Under the pieces are notes generated by a model. That model searched no databases. It worked only from the letters and a program-made list of their open reading frames with translations, and had not been told where the DNA came from. A stretch of 33,657 nt of DNA from Chara braunii (lineage: Eukaryota > Streptophyta > Charophyceae > Charales > Characeae). The position numbers were made by a program, and so were the translations under genes. The DNA is taken from NCBI GenBank assembly GCA_003427395.1, contig BFEA01000029.1, positions 2,102,622 to 2,136,278 of the forward strand. Reading direction: 5' to 3'. Positions 1 through 9,690 of this stretch are shown piece after piece. Each line of letters opens with the position of its first letter. Within the stretch, counting starts at the first letter, position 1.

Positions 1-1
<1 letters not shown>

Positions 2-93
<92 letters not shown>
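2..93. repeat. (CA)n microsatellite
   Basis: Uninterrupted CA dinucleotide run at the left edge of the window; it probably continues beyond it. The adjacent open frame has no recognisable domain and is not called as a gene. From 94 to 368 nothing else is recognisable. Confidence 0.98.
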
Positions 94-96
<3 letters not shown>

Positions 97-368
97 ATGA
101 TGCCACTTGTTGAGCGCGCCGGGCGAAGTGCTCAGGTGGTACACAAGGGCCCTCCCAGCCGCGTCATGCAGGAGTTCGATCTTTGGGATGCAAAAACACA
201 TGGGACCTTTGTCGTTCCGACCGAGTGTGCCAGATACCTCTCTCACAAGCTCACACGATAGGATGGGCTCCTACGAGGTACAACTTACGTCCACCCGCCG
301 GAGCTATCACCATCCCTTGGTGAGCGTATCCATGCCCAGCTACGAATCCACATGCGCTGACTTTTACA

Positions 369-420
<52 letters not shown>
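369..420. repeat. (CA)n microsatellite
   Basis: Second perfect CA run. Together with the run at 1-93 it brackets about 275 bp of unassigned sequence. The His-Thr repeat peptide it would encode is an artefact of the microsatellite. Confidence 0.97.
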
Positions 421-427
<7 letters not shown>

Positions 428-690
428 AGCATGCTTTTCGTGAATCCATTTCTTGTTATCCGTTTTAAAAAAATGTTCTTTATGTTCTTCACTGTGTTGT
501 TTGCATTTGTTTCCTCGTGTTATCTTCGATCTCCGAGTGCAATAGGTAACTAAGAGATGTCTTAGACAATGAGGTCCTGTTTGTTAGAAGTGCCTGTAAC
601 AATATTAGAAAGGCTGTTATCTTTTAGATGCCTGCAAATCTATGGGTTCCTGGCTCTTAATGGTGATGTGAGATACGGTCTGTAGCATTA

Positions 691-792
691 TACCTATGGT
701 GTACGTATGTCCTGGTCTATTCTATCCCATGGTATATGAATACACCTATGGTGTACACATGTCATGGTCTATTCTATCCCATGCTATATGAA
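691..792 (+). repeat. Two-copy tandem duplication, about 50 bp
   Basis: The segment from 691 to 740 (beginning TACCTATGGTGTACGTATGT) recurs at 741-792 with a few substitutions and a 2-bp length change. Both copies end in TATATGAA. The surrounding 421-1259 carries no recognisable gene. Confidence 0.85.
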
Positions 793-1259
793 TGGATTGG
801 CCCAATGGTGATGCTTTGTTGCCCGGCTGCCCATTCGCTTTGGTGGCATTGCCTTGTTGCCTTCTTGTCAGGGCTTGCTGTTCGGCCTTGGGACCCAGCA
901 AAATGACAAAGGGCCAGTAAGAGAAGAATCACAAAGAGAGGGGGTGACAATGTTGAAGATTTGAATTTTCCGATGAATGAAGATCCATTCAGTAGAGGGG
1001 AAGGGATTGCTGCACCAAGTCCGTCAACGACAAATGATAGATGCCTGACAAAACAACGCAGATCAAAAGTGGCGGGATTGGAAGGGGAGAAATCCTGAAG
1101 ATCCCTCAGCTTCTCAAAGCTGAATTAGCCGCGTCTTGGACTGTCCCTGGCAACTGAGATCTTCTGGCAACAGGTAAGAATAGGAGAACCCCCTTCATAC
1201 GAAACAGGGGATGACATCTGTCCCTCCTGGAAGCAATAACATCGTCCAAACGCATAGCA

Positions 1260-1463
1260 CTACCTTCTTCCCCTGAACATAACGCATATGCGCTGTAAAC
1301 AAATACAACGCATAGGGTGCGCTCTATTCGAATACAACTTGTACACATTCTATTCGAATAGACCAGATTTTCGAATATAACGCATATGCGTTCTATTCAA
1401 TTTTTTTCAAATTCGGAAACTCGAATAGAACACATATTTGTTATGTTCGGGGGAAGAAGGTAG
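1260..1463. mobile_element. MITE-like TIR element, 204 bp
   Basis: The ends are inverted copies: CTACCTTCTTCCCCTGAAC at 1260-1278 and its near-perfect complement ending GGAAGAAGGTAG at 1463, about 24 bp of TIR with one mismatch. The interior is rich in palindromic words such as ACGCATATGCGT and TATTCGAATA. It has no coding capacity, so it is a non-autonomous foldback or MITE. No clear target-site duplication is visible. The superfamily is unknown. Confidence 0.75.
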
Positions 1464-1780
1464 TCGTTTGCGAACCAGGATCCCAAGGGGCTCTGTCATA
1501 ATTACGTTTTGATGCAAGTCATCGAAATTTGGTAATAGCATGTTTCCCAACCGAACTGCCCACAAGCAATGAAACTACTTTGAAATTTGAATTGCATTAG
1601 CACTCTATTGAAAACCCGGTTCCCGCATAGTAGAACTTGAATGGTGCGGAATGTGACCATAGACAGAGAAGTGAGGCAGTATTCGGCTAGGATTTGTCAC
1701 AGACTTTATGTCCCATTCTTGGACTTGCAATGAGTCTTCCCCCGGATGGTTATCCGATGGTTGAACAGGAACTTTGAGGC
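1464..1780. other. No gene recognised
   Basis: AT-leaning unique-looking sequence with no convincing reading frame, RNA gene or repeat that I can identify. Confidence 0.5.
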
Positions 1781-2109
1781 ATGGTATGGGCTGTGGGCAG
1801 CTGGTTCGATAATGTAAATAACCCTAATCTTTCTCGAATCCACTTGGATGACTGTATGCCAGCAGAATTCTTTGCAGAATGCGACAGGAAATTGAAAAAG
1901 TCGCAACCTTACGTCGTTCTTCTTCAGGGGAAAATTCACCTCACCCTGGTTGCCCTGCAGGGACTGATTGTCGGGTGGAGAGCGACAAAGGGAAATGCCA
2001 GCGGCACAAGCAGGAATTGATCGCATCCATGAACATTCCGGTCGTGTTCCTCCGTCACGAATCAGTTTTCGATAGTATCATGGAATGCGAGGGGACTGGG
2101 GGACAATTA
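1781..2109 (+). pseudogene. Possible LINE ORF1 or 5' remnant
   Basis: Overlapping open frames sit directly upstream of the LINE endonuclease remnant, on the same strand and in the place where an ORF1 would lie. The first frame (79 codons) has a WFDNVNNPNLSRIHLDD-like start and a basic C-terminus, but I see no CCHC knuckle or other recognised domain. The assignment rests on position only. Confidence 0.25.
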
Positions 2110-2825
2110 TGGGAGGGAAAAGAGGCGGCCTCTCAAAACTTGCACCCACGACCAAAGAGCACAGATAGCCTGTCTGCAAGAAAGCAAATTGGACAGTCAA
2201 GAACTTGTTGATCTAGGGAATTGGTGGGACGGGCCCCAGTCGTGGGCATCGACACAAGGCACTAAGGGGGGTGCAGTGGTCCTCATTCACCGGGATCTAC
2301 ACTTTGAGTGGATAGAGGAATGAGTTGACAATTGGGGAAGATGACTTTGGATTAAAGGGAGCATAGCGGACGAATCATGGGCTATTATGAGCATTTATGC
2401 CCCCTCATATCGTAAGGAATGACTGCAATTCCTAGTAGATTTGGCAGATTCAATCCCAGATGTGGAGAATATAATCCTTGCGGGCGACTGGAACACAGTC
2501 CTGAACCCGGGGATAGATACTTTCGAGGTGAAACCTATGCGTTTGGATGCTAAATTACTTCTGTCGCTTTTAGAGCGGCAGGGGCTGATTGACGTTTACA
2601 AAGTTACGCACCCCAAAGATTTTGGTTTCACATGGCACCCGACAAGTAAAGGACGTTTTGCCTCAAGGAAACAGCATAGATTGGACATGATGTTTGTGCG
2701 TGCCTCCGCCTCGGATTTCCTGCTATCGATTGCCCTGGTGGTTGACCCATTGTCGGATCACTACTGAAAGGGGCTTTTTCAGACTAAATGTCAGACATTT
2801 CACAAGCGGTTATCGGATAGCTGAA
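2110..2825 (+). pseudogene. LINE ORF2 endonuclease (APE-type) remnant
   Basis: One frame (starting at 2168) reads through the landmarks of the apurinic-like endonuclease of plant LINEs: ACLQESKL, GGAVVLIHRDL, WAIMSIYAPS, then LAGDWNTVLNP (about 2478-2510), RLDMMFV near 2680 and DPLSDHY at 2742-2764. The enzyme would nick target DNA to prime reverse transcription. The frame is broken by TGA codons at about 2321, 2342, 2420 and 2765, at least two of them where tryptophan is expected. A likely frameshift lies upstream of 2168. The reverse transcriptase is absent: the element stops where the repeat block at 2829 begins. It is a dead 5' fragment. Confidence 0.85.
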
Positions 2826-2828
2826 AAT

Positions 2829-3260
2829 TCAGGAATTAAAATTCTGAAGTGAGAGTTTTTGGTAGTATGAAAATTCTGAATGGTCCTGAAGTGGTGAAAG
2901 GTCCGAAGATCCTGAAAAACACCTGTTTAAGCAGACTGCATCCTGAGGTGATGAAGGGTGTCCTGAAGTGGTCAAGTGAGAGTTTTGGGCAGTCTGAAAA
3001 TCCTGAATGGTCCTGAAGTGGTGAAAGGTTCGAAGACCATGAAAACCACTCTTCACCACTTGAGGATGCAGCCTGCCTAAACAGGTGGTTTTCAGGGTCT
3101 TTGAAGCTTTCACCACTTCAGGACCATTCAGGATTTTCAAACCTGAATGGTCCTGAAGTGGTGAAAGGTCCGAAGACCCTGAAAACCACCTGCTTAGGCA
3201 GACTGCATCCTGAAGTGGTGAAGGGTGTCTTGAAGTGGTGATGAAAAATACGACTCTTGT
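2829..3260. repeat. TGAAGTGGTGAA-rich repeat block
   Basis: Several direct and inverted copies of a module made of CCTGAATGGTCCTGAAGTGG, a GGTCCGAAGACC-like stretch, AAAACCACCTG and GCAGACTGCATCCTGA. It shares the core word TTTCACCACTTCA with the large satellite at 6890-9690. The 162-codon frame running through it on - is a repeat translation, not a gene. From 3261 to 3626 there is nothing recognisable. Confidence 0.85.
3052..3222. repeat. Long hairpin, 81-bp arms with 9-bp loop
   Basis: The left arm, 3052-3132, is a near-perfect reverse complement of the right arm, 3142-3222, with only a handful of mismatches and a 9-bp spacer. If transcribed it would fold into a long double-stranded stem. 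It arose from two head-to-head copies of the local repeat module. Confidence 0.85.
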
Positions 3261-3626
3261 TAACCTTCTCTCAGAAATTTGAGAGACCCAGGCATTGCCC
3301 AAAGGGATCAGGATCAAAACATTGCCTGGTCACAAACAAACTCTCTTTTTCCAACCAGAGGTGAATGACTAACTACACATCTCAAAATCACCTTCGAAGC
3401 CTCCGAGGTGTTCTCGATTATTAAAGCATATCACAAGAATCATGAGGGACAAGTGTGCCAATGGAGAGGAACAAGTCTGCAAATTCAAGGTGGAAGAGGC
3501 CGACGCAGCAATGGGACAGCACCCTCAAATGCACATTCGAGGGGGTGAAAGAGTGAGATGGTTGGCGAAATATGAGGCGGTCAAACTGGACAAATAAAAG
3601 GCCTGGATGGAAAACTTCAGAAATAA

Positions 3627-3787
3627 ACCACCAGTACCTTTTCCCTATGTCGGTCGCGGGCACGCCGCGCTGACCTGAAAATCAAGAGTGGCCACCGATT
3701 CGATTTATCGACGGCCGCCCTTCCGTTTCAGGCCAGCGCATTACCCGGTGCGCCTCTGAAAAAATAGCTGGGAAAGGTACTGGTGGT
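3627..3787. mobile_element. MITE-like element with ACCACCAGTAC TIRs (copy 1)
   Basis: It begins ACCACCAGTACCTTTTCCC and ends with the inverted counterpart GGGAAAGGTACTGGTGGT, 161 bp. The right flank is TTAA and the left flank is ATAA, so a TTAA target duplication with one change is plausible. The inner part (GTCGGTCGCGGGC) resembles the subterminal sequence of the copies near 12.5 and 21 kb. Non-coding. Confidence 0.8.
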
Positions 3788-4045
3788 TTAAACTTTAAAC
3801 CACAACTCCCCCCGGCGTTGAGAATTCGGGGGGGCTGGTAGCACAGCGTGGAGAACCGACAGAGCGGCAAAAATGAAAAATGCATGTAATTGCCACCACA
3901 ACTTATTTTGAGGTTAAAACGATTTTGTTAAAAAAAATAAATATTTTTCCTGGGAAAGGTCACGATGAAATCTACGGACCGTATACTTTTCAATTTTTTT
4001 TACATATTTTTCTGAGCGTGAAAAATTGTTGAAACTGGACTTAAA

Positions 4046-4216
4046 ACCACCAGTGTCTTTTCCATATATCGTCCGTGAGCCTAAGTTCATCTTGAGCGCC
4101 AAAGGAAAATTAACCGACACGGATGTATTTGGCTGGTGCCGCCAGCCATTTCGATTCCCCGCTGAACTTCCAAGTTACGCGGTATTGTTTTTCAAGCGGG
4201 AAAAGGTACTGGTGGT
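4046..4216. mobile_element. MITE-like element with ACCACCAGT TIRs (copy 2)
   Basis: The ends ACCACCAGTGTCTTTTCC and GGAAAAGGTACTGGTGGT are inverted repeats bounding 171 bp. The flanks are TTAAA on the left and TTAC on the right, so the target site has decayed. It belongs to the same family as the elements at 3627, 12418, 12572 and 20923, with a divergent interior. Confidence 0.75.
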
Positions 4217-4871
4217 TTACTGTCAAAGAGAACTTTTGCTCTGATAGAAAACCATTCCCCCAACATCACATCATGGTGGTTCAAGCTTCAACATACTTCC
4301 TGTGCCCATCTTTCTCCCCGGACCCCAGGTATAGCCAAACCACAGACCAACTTTTTTATTTCTTCGTTGTTTCTATTTTTATTTTCGAAGAGCTTAAAAC
4401 TTCTAGGGGCAACTACGGTTGTGGCACACTTTTAGTTTGAAATAGGCAACAAAAGACAAAGTGACACCAATGTATGATGCGAGTTTCGAAATGTGCAAGT
4501 TTAGTGGGGGTCTGCAACTGCACCTGGTCCAGTCATTACCCGTAGTGGTGCTTGGAAGATTTAGGGCCGCCTTTTAACCACATGTTGGTCGCATTACCCG
4601 CAACTGCACTACCTACGCCTGCGGGGAGTATCCCCCCCAAAAATGGATTGCTTTCTATCTGAGAAATGACCAGCATGTGCCTAAAATGTTCTCCAAACCC
4701 CAATTGGCTTTAGCAACCAAGCACAACGGTTGATCGTGCCATCTGCAGCAACAGTTGCTGAAGAAGAATTCCTTCCCCAAGTGTTCGCGAAACTTTGTCT
4801 CGCTTTCTTGCGTCTGCCTTTTGAGGAACATCTGGTCCAGTCACTGATGATTGTCCTTCTGATGAGCTTAG
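4217..4871. other. No gene recognised
   Basis: Unassigned sequence between a TIR element and the end of a LINE. Some of it may be LINE 3' untranslated sequence, since the ORF2 remnant on - stops at 4872. No poly-A or poly-T tail is visible. Confidence 0.4.
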
Positions 4872-6202
4872 CTACTTTGGCCTGATCCCTACATCCGAGA
4901 TATAGGTTTTCCTTAAGAGCTGGTTGTTGCGGTCATCCCAAACGACCTTCACTAGGGTCGCTCTTGTAGCCTGGGCTACATACAACCAGTCCGACTTCTC
5001 TGAGGCTGCTCCGTCTTAAATACCAGTCACGATACACTTATCTGTCCAATCAAAAGTCCTGTTAGTGATCTTCTGCCAACACACTTTCCACCAATCCCAC
5101 ATTCTCCTTGAATCTGGGCAGGAAGCCATGAATGCTTATCAGTTTCCCACATCCATCTACACCTAACGCAGCTTGTGGATATCTTCATGTCTCGATGTAC
5201 CAGCGTAACAACTGTGGCTGTGACAATCAGTGTCTGTTGTCTGTTGTTTGTTGTATGTTGTTTATTGTCTGTTGCCAGAGTATGCTTGCCAGTTTCTGTG
5301 AGGGGAGTCTCTTGATCTATTTCCACAAGTTTTTCAGCTGAGTAGTAGGGATTGAAAGCATGTATGTCTCCCTCCTCCTGAAATCTACCGTGGTGTGAGT
5401 TTTTTTCTGCACTTTCTCTATCAGAATCTTAGTCACTACCTTGGGTGTATAATGATTTAGTGAGATAACTTTGCGTGAGGTTTGCTGGAACCAGCCCACC
5501 GTTCGAATATCAACTGTTACGGACTGAAGCAATTTATATGAGTCCCTGCTGGCATCGAGCACTTACAGACTGAAGCAATCTCTCTCCTAACACTTTTGGA
5601 TCAACGTGTCCCCTGCAGGTGCTTTTACTGATTTCCTGGTGACAAAAACTTCTGCTAGTAGGCCGTTCAGTGAGGCTATCCTATTTGTATTTTGCGCAGT
5701 CAGTGTATTGGTAAACTCAAAGTCTGCCTGTTTACTCCATTCGTTAGCCACAAATGCTTCTGGATGGTCTGCAATGTGTAAAATTATCTGCTTCTCCCCT
5801 AGGGCAGTCCTTCTCCACCATAGCCCTTCACTAGCAATGATGACTGTTTTAAGGTAAGCTCCTCACATCGTGGGGATTGCTCAAATGATGGAATCTAAAC
5901 GGTCTCCCATGTGTCTCAGCCTGCCCAATCTCCGCTTAACTCCGTCTATCGTCCTTCACTCTTGCCTTTCTAGGTCCTAGATGTCTTCGACCCGGGTGAC
6001 ACCTCTCTCTACCCAACTTTTCTCGAATTGCCCTGGTGAGTCATTTGCGAAAAACATGTTCCCAGTGTGACCTACTATGCGAGGGTTTTCAAACAGGATC
6101 TGACTTAGGACTGACGCTCTTGAGTTTGGGTACATCTTTTGCCAAACACAAAGGGCGTTCTTCCAAAATCTGGACTCAGGACGTTTGTTGGTGAAGGACC
6201 CC
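4872..6202 (-). pseudogene. LINE ORF2 C-terminal half (decayed)
   Basis: Reading leftwards from 6202, a nearly continuous frame gives FWKNALCVWQKMYP, LSQILFENPRIVGH and VERGVTRVED, then (5857-5606) GLWWRRTALGEKQ, and near 5320-5560 GWFQQTSRKV. It finishes with a zf-RVT type zinc finger (CVRCRWMWETDKH, about 5130-5170) and a tail containing LVKVVWDDRNN before a TAG at 4872. This is the thumb-to-zinc-finger end of a non-LTR retrotransposon polymerase; the endonuclease and reverse transcriptase core are missing. It carries stops (TAG, TAA, several TGA) and frameshifts. The tail matches the fragment at 19270-19868 in layout, so both probably come from one family. Confidence 0.8.
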
Positions 6203-6245
6203 CACCAGTACCTCGCCCAACTATTTTTTAAAGGTACTAGTGGTC
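6203..6245. mobile_element. Minimal TIR foldback of the ACCACCAG family
   Basis: ACCAGTACCTCGCCCAACTA is followed after a short T run by AAAGGTACTAGTGGT: two family-type termini almost back to back (43 bp). It ends the LINE frame abruptly at its left border, so it is best read as an internally deleted TIR element or an insertion footprint. Confidence 0.55.
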
Positions 6246-6889
6246 TAACGACCGCGTCCGACGGGGCACCTAACAGCCAACGACCGGTATGCCCCTAAAA
6301 TATGGGGAAAAGAAAGGAAAAAATAAATTGAAACAAAAAAAGGGGATGTAAAGTTTCACGGCCCCGTCGGACAAGAACCCGCACTTGCTGGCCCAATGAC
6401 CCCCATTTGCGGTCAATCTGTTTACATTTCACAATGCTGCACATCCTCATGCTGGCTTGGCGGGCGAGATGTTCCTTTGAGAGGAGAGATCATCAATTTG
6501 GCTGCAACAAGCGCAGCAGGCAATAGAGGAGGTCATCAGGTCCCGCACCCAAGAAGTTTGGAAGTCCATGAAAAAAAAACTACCGGGAGGGAAAAGAACC
6601 TCAAGCCAAAGCAGTCATTCTACATTCCTTTAGGCAGCTATGGCAGAACCCCCAGACTTTAGTTAGTGAGCTTGACGCGAGACTGGACATCCGATGGAAA
6701 CCTTGGAGGAGCACAGAACACACCTTACAAAGGAGGCCACGAGAGAATTTTCAAGTCCCGTATCTTCAGACAAACTTCATCCTCATCAACCGAGACAAGG
6801 TTAACGGTTTCTATAAAATGCTGAATTCATATAGAGTACGTGATAAGTTTTCAGAGTTTCAAGAAACCTAGAGAGGGTGGGGGGAAGAG
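6246..6889. other. Unassigned; weak coding-like stretch
   Basis: From about 6480 to 6830 two + frames give coherent, charged sequence (for example QQAIEEVIRSRTQEVWKSM, then LVSELDARLDIRWKPW), separated by a frameshift. This could be a fragment of a retroelement ORF1 or gag-like protein, but no domain is recognisable. No other feature is visible. Confidence 0.3.
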
Positions 6890-8870
6890 GCTCAATTCAG
6901 CGTTTTCGATCATTTTATTAATTCAAGGTGTTCACAATTTTCAGCTCTTTGACAAAGCTAGAGAGGGGGGGTGGTTCAACATTTTCGATTGTTTCACCAC
7001 TTTAAAGGATTCATAATCTTCAGCGCTTTGACAAACTTAGAGAGGGGGGGGGGGTTCAACATTTTCGATTGTTTCACCACTTTAAAGGATTCATAATCTT
7101 CAGCGCTTTGACAAACTTATAGAGGGGGGGGGGGGTAGGTTCAGCGTTTTCGATCGTTTCACCACTTCAAAGTGTTCACATTCTTCAACGCTTTGGCAAA
7201 GTTAGAGAGCGGGGGTAGGTTCAACATTTTCGGTTATTTCACCACTTCACAATGTTCATGTTCTTCAGCGTTTCGACAAAGTTAGAGAGGGTGGGTAGGT
7301 TTATCGTTTTCGATCGTTTCACCACTTCAAAGTGTTCATATTCTCCAGTGTTTTGATAAACCTAGAAAGGGGAGGCAGACTCAATGTTTTCTGTCATTTC
7401 ACCAACTAAAAATGTTCACAATTATCAGCAATTTGTCAAAACTAGACAGATGGGGTAGGTTCAACGTTTTCAGTTGTTTCACCACTTCAAAGTGTTCACA
7501 TTCTTTAGCGCTTTGACAAACCTAAAAAGGGGTCATAGTTTCAACGTTTTCGATCATTTCACCACTTCAAAGTGTTCATAATCTTTAGCCTTTGGTAGAT
7601 CTAGAGAGGGGGAGTAGGTTCAGTGTTTTCGATCGTTTCACCCCTTCAAAGTGTTCATAATCATCAACACTTTGACAACGTTAGAGACGGGGTGTAGGTT
7701 TAGTTTTTTCAGTCGTTTCACCACTTCAAAGTGTTCATAATTTTCAACACTTTGACAAACCTAGAGAGCGGGGATGACTTCAGCGTTTTCGGTCGTTTCA
7801 CTACTTGAAAGTGTTCACAATCTTCAGCGCCTTGATGAACCTAGAGGAGGGGGGGTAGGCTCAACCTTTTTGACTATTTCAGCACTTCAAAGTATTCACA
7901 ATCCTCAGAGCTTTAACAAACCTGGAGATGAAGGGTAGGTTCAACATTTTCGGTTGTTTCACCATTTCAAAGTGTTCATAATTTTGAGAGTCTTGGTAGA
8001 CCTAGAGAGGGGGGGTAGGTTCAACGTTTTCGATTATTTGGTCACTTTAAAGTATTCGCAGTCTTCAACCCTTTAACAAACCAAGAAATGGGGGGTAGGT
8101 TCAACATTTTCGGTCGTTTCACCACTTCAAAGTGTTCATAATTCTCATCACTTTATCAAAGTTGGAAAGGTGGGGTAAGTTCAGCGTTTTCGGTTGTTTC
8201 ACCATTTTAAAGTGTTCACATTCTTTAGCGCTTTGACAAACTTAAAAATGGGTGGTACGTTTAGCATTTTCGATCATTTCACCACTTCAAAGTATTCATA
8301 ATCTTCAACCTTTGGTAGACTCAGAGAGGGGGGGTAGGTTCAAAATTTTCAATCGTTTCACCACTTCAAAGTGTTTATAATCTTCCACACTTTGACAAAG
8401 TTAAAGACGAGGTGTAGATTTAGCGTTTTAAGTCGTTTCACTACTTTCGAGTCTTCACAATTTTCAGGGTTTTGATAAACCTAGAGAAGAGGGGTGAGTT
8501 CAATGTTTTCGGTCGTTTCACAATTTCAAAGTGTTTACAATTTTCAACGCTTTAATGAACCTAAAGACGGGGGATAGGTTTAACGTTTTTGACTATTTCA
8601 CCGCTTCAAAGTATTCACAATCTTCAACGTTTTGAGATGCCTAGAGATGGGGGGTAGGTTCAACATTTTCGGTCGTTTCACCACTTCAAAGTATTCACAA
8701 TTTTCAGGGCTTTGGTGGACCTAGAAAGAAGGCGTAGATTCAACGTTTTTTGTCGTTTCACCACTTCAAAGTGTTCACATTCTTCAGCGCTTTGGCAAAG
8801 CCAGAGAGAGGGGAATATGTTCATCGTTTTCGGAAGATTAATGAGTCTACTAATATTCAGCATTTACATT
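6890..8870. repeat. Tandem satellite, about 80-bp unit, roughly 25 copies
   Basis: Successive units begin near 6892, 6972, 7051, 7136 and 7215 and continue to about 8870. Each has GGTTCAACGTTTTCGATCG, then TTTCACCACTTCAAAGTGTT, then a TCTTCAGCGCTTTGACAAAC stretch, then CTAGAGAGGGGGG. Inside each unit CACTT-CA-AAGTG is a small inverted repeat. Copies diverge by point changes and small changes in the G run. No unit encodes a conserved peptide. Confidence 0.95.
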
Positions 8871-9690
8871 TTGAACGTTCAACGTTCATACATGGTCGGG
8901 CATAGACACTCAAACAGGGGGGGGAGGGGGGGTTCAAAATCCTCGACGTTTTCACCACTTCAGAATTTTCAAAATTTTCAGCGTTCCTACATACTCAGAC
9001 AAAAGGGGGTGCAGTTCATAATTTTCAGCATCTTCACCACTTCAGAATCTTCAGAATCTTCGACATTTCTACACACTCATACAAAGGGGCGAACACTGAA
9101 GATTCTGAAAATTTTGAAGTGGTGAAAACGCTGAAGATTATGAACCCCCTCCCTACCTCTAAGGGAGAGGCATGGGGGGGTTTCAAAATCTTTAGCGTTT
9201 TCACCACTTCAAAATTTTCAGAATCTTCAGCGTTCTACACACTCAGATAGAGGTGGGTGTACTTCAAAATTTTATGCATCTTCACCACTTTAGAATCTTC
9301 AGAATCTTCAGCGTTTCTCTACACTTAGATTGGGGGGTAGACGCTAAAGATTCTGAAAATTCTGAAGTGGTGCAAACGTCGAAGGTTATGAATCCCCTCC
9401 CTTTAAAGAAACAAAAAAGGAGGAGGCGGGGGGGGGGGAAGCAAAATCTTCAACATTTTTACCACTTCAGAATTTTCAAAATCTCTAACTTTTCTACACA
9501 CCCGGACATGAGGAGTGTACTTAAGAATTTTTAGCATTTTCATCACTTCATAATCTTCAACGTTTCTATACACTCAAACAGGGGGGCAAACGTTGAATAT
9601 TTTGAAGATTTATTCAACGTAGGGGCGTTCAACATTTTCAACACTTCTAAAATCGTTGAAACTCGACTTCAAAGAACTTGAAAAATGTTA
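8871..9690. repeat. Diverged extension of the satellite, with inverted units
   Basis: The same vocabulary (TTTTCACCACTTCAGAATTT, ATCTTCAGCGTTTCTACACA) continues with longer, less regular units. Some units are in the opposite orientation, for example GAAGTGGTGAAAACGCTGAA near 9115 and a similar stretch near 9365. It is probably an older or rearranged edge of the array. Confidence 0.8.

Noticed and set aside
107-553. 148-codon frame on + with a His-Thr repeat
   Set aside because: The repeat is the CA microsatellite; the rest has no domain and no support as a gene.
2168-2767. A changed genetic code with TGA read as Trp
   Set aside because: Other LINE remnants here also have TAA, TAG and frameshifts, and the oleosin gives no support; decay by C-to-T change is simpler.
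6890-8870. CRISPR array
   Set aside because: The whole 80-bp unit is repeated without unique spacers, the context is eukaryotic, and there are no cas genes.
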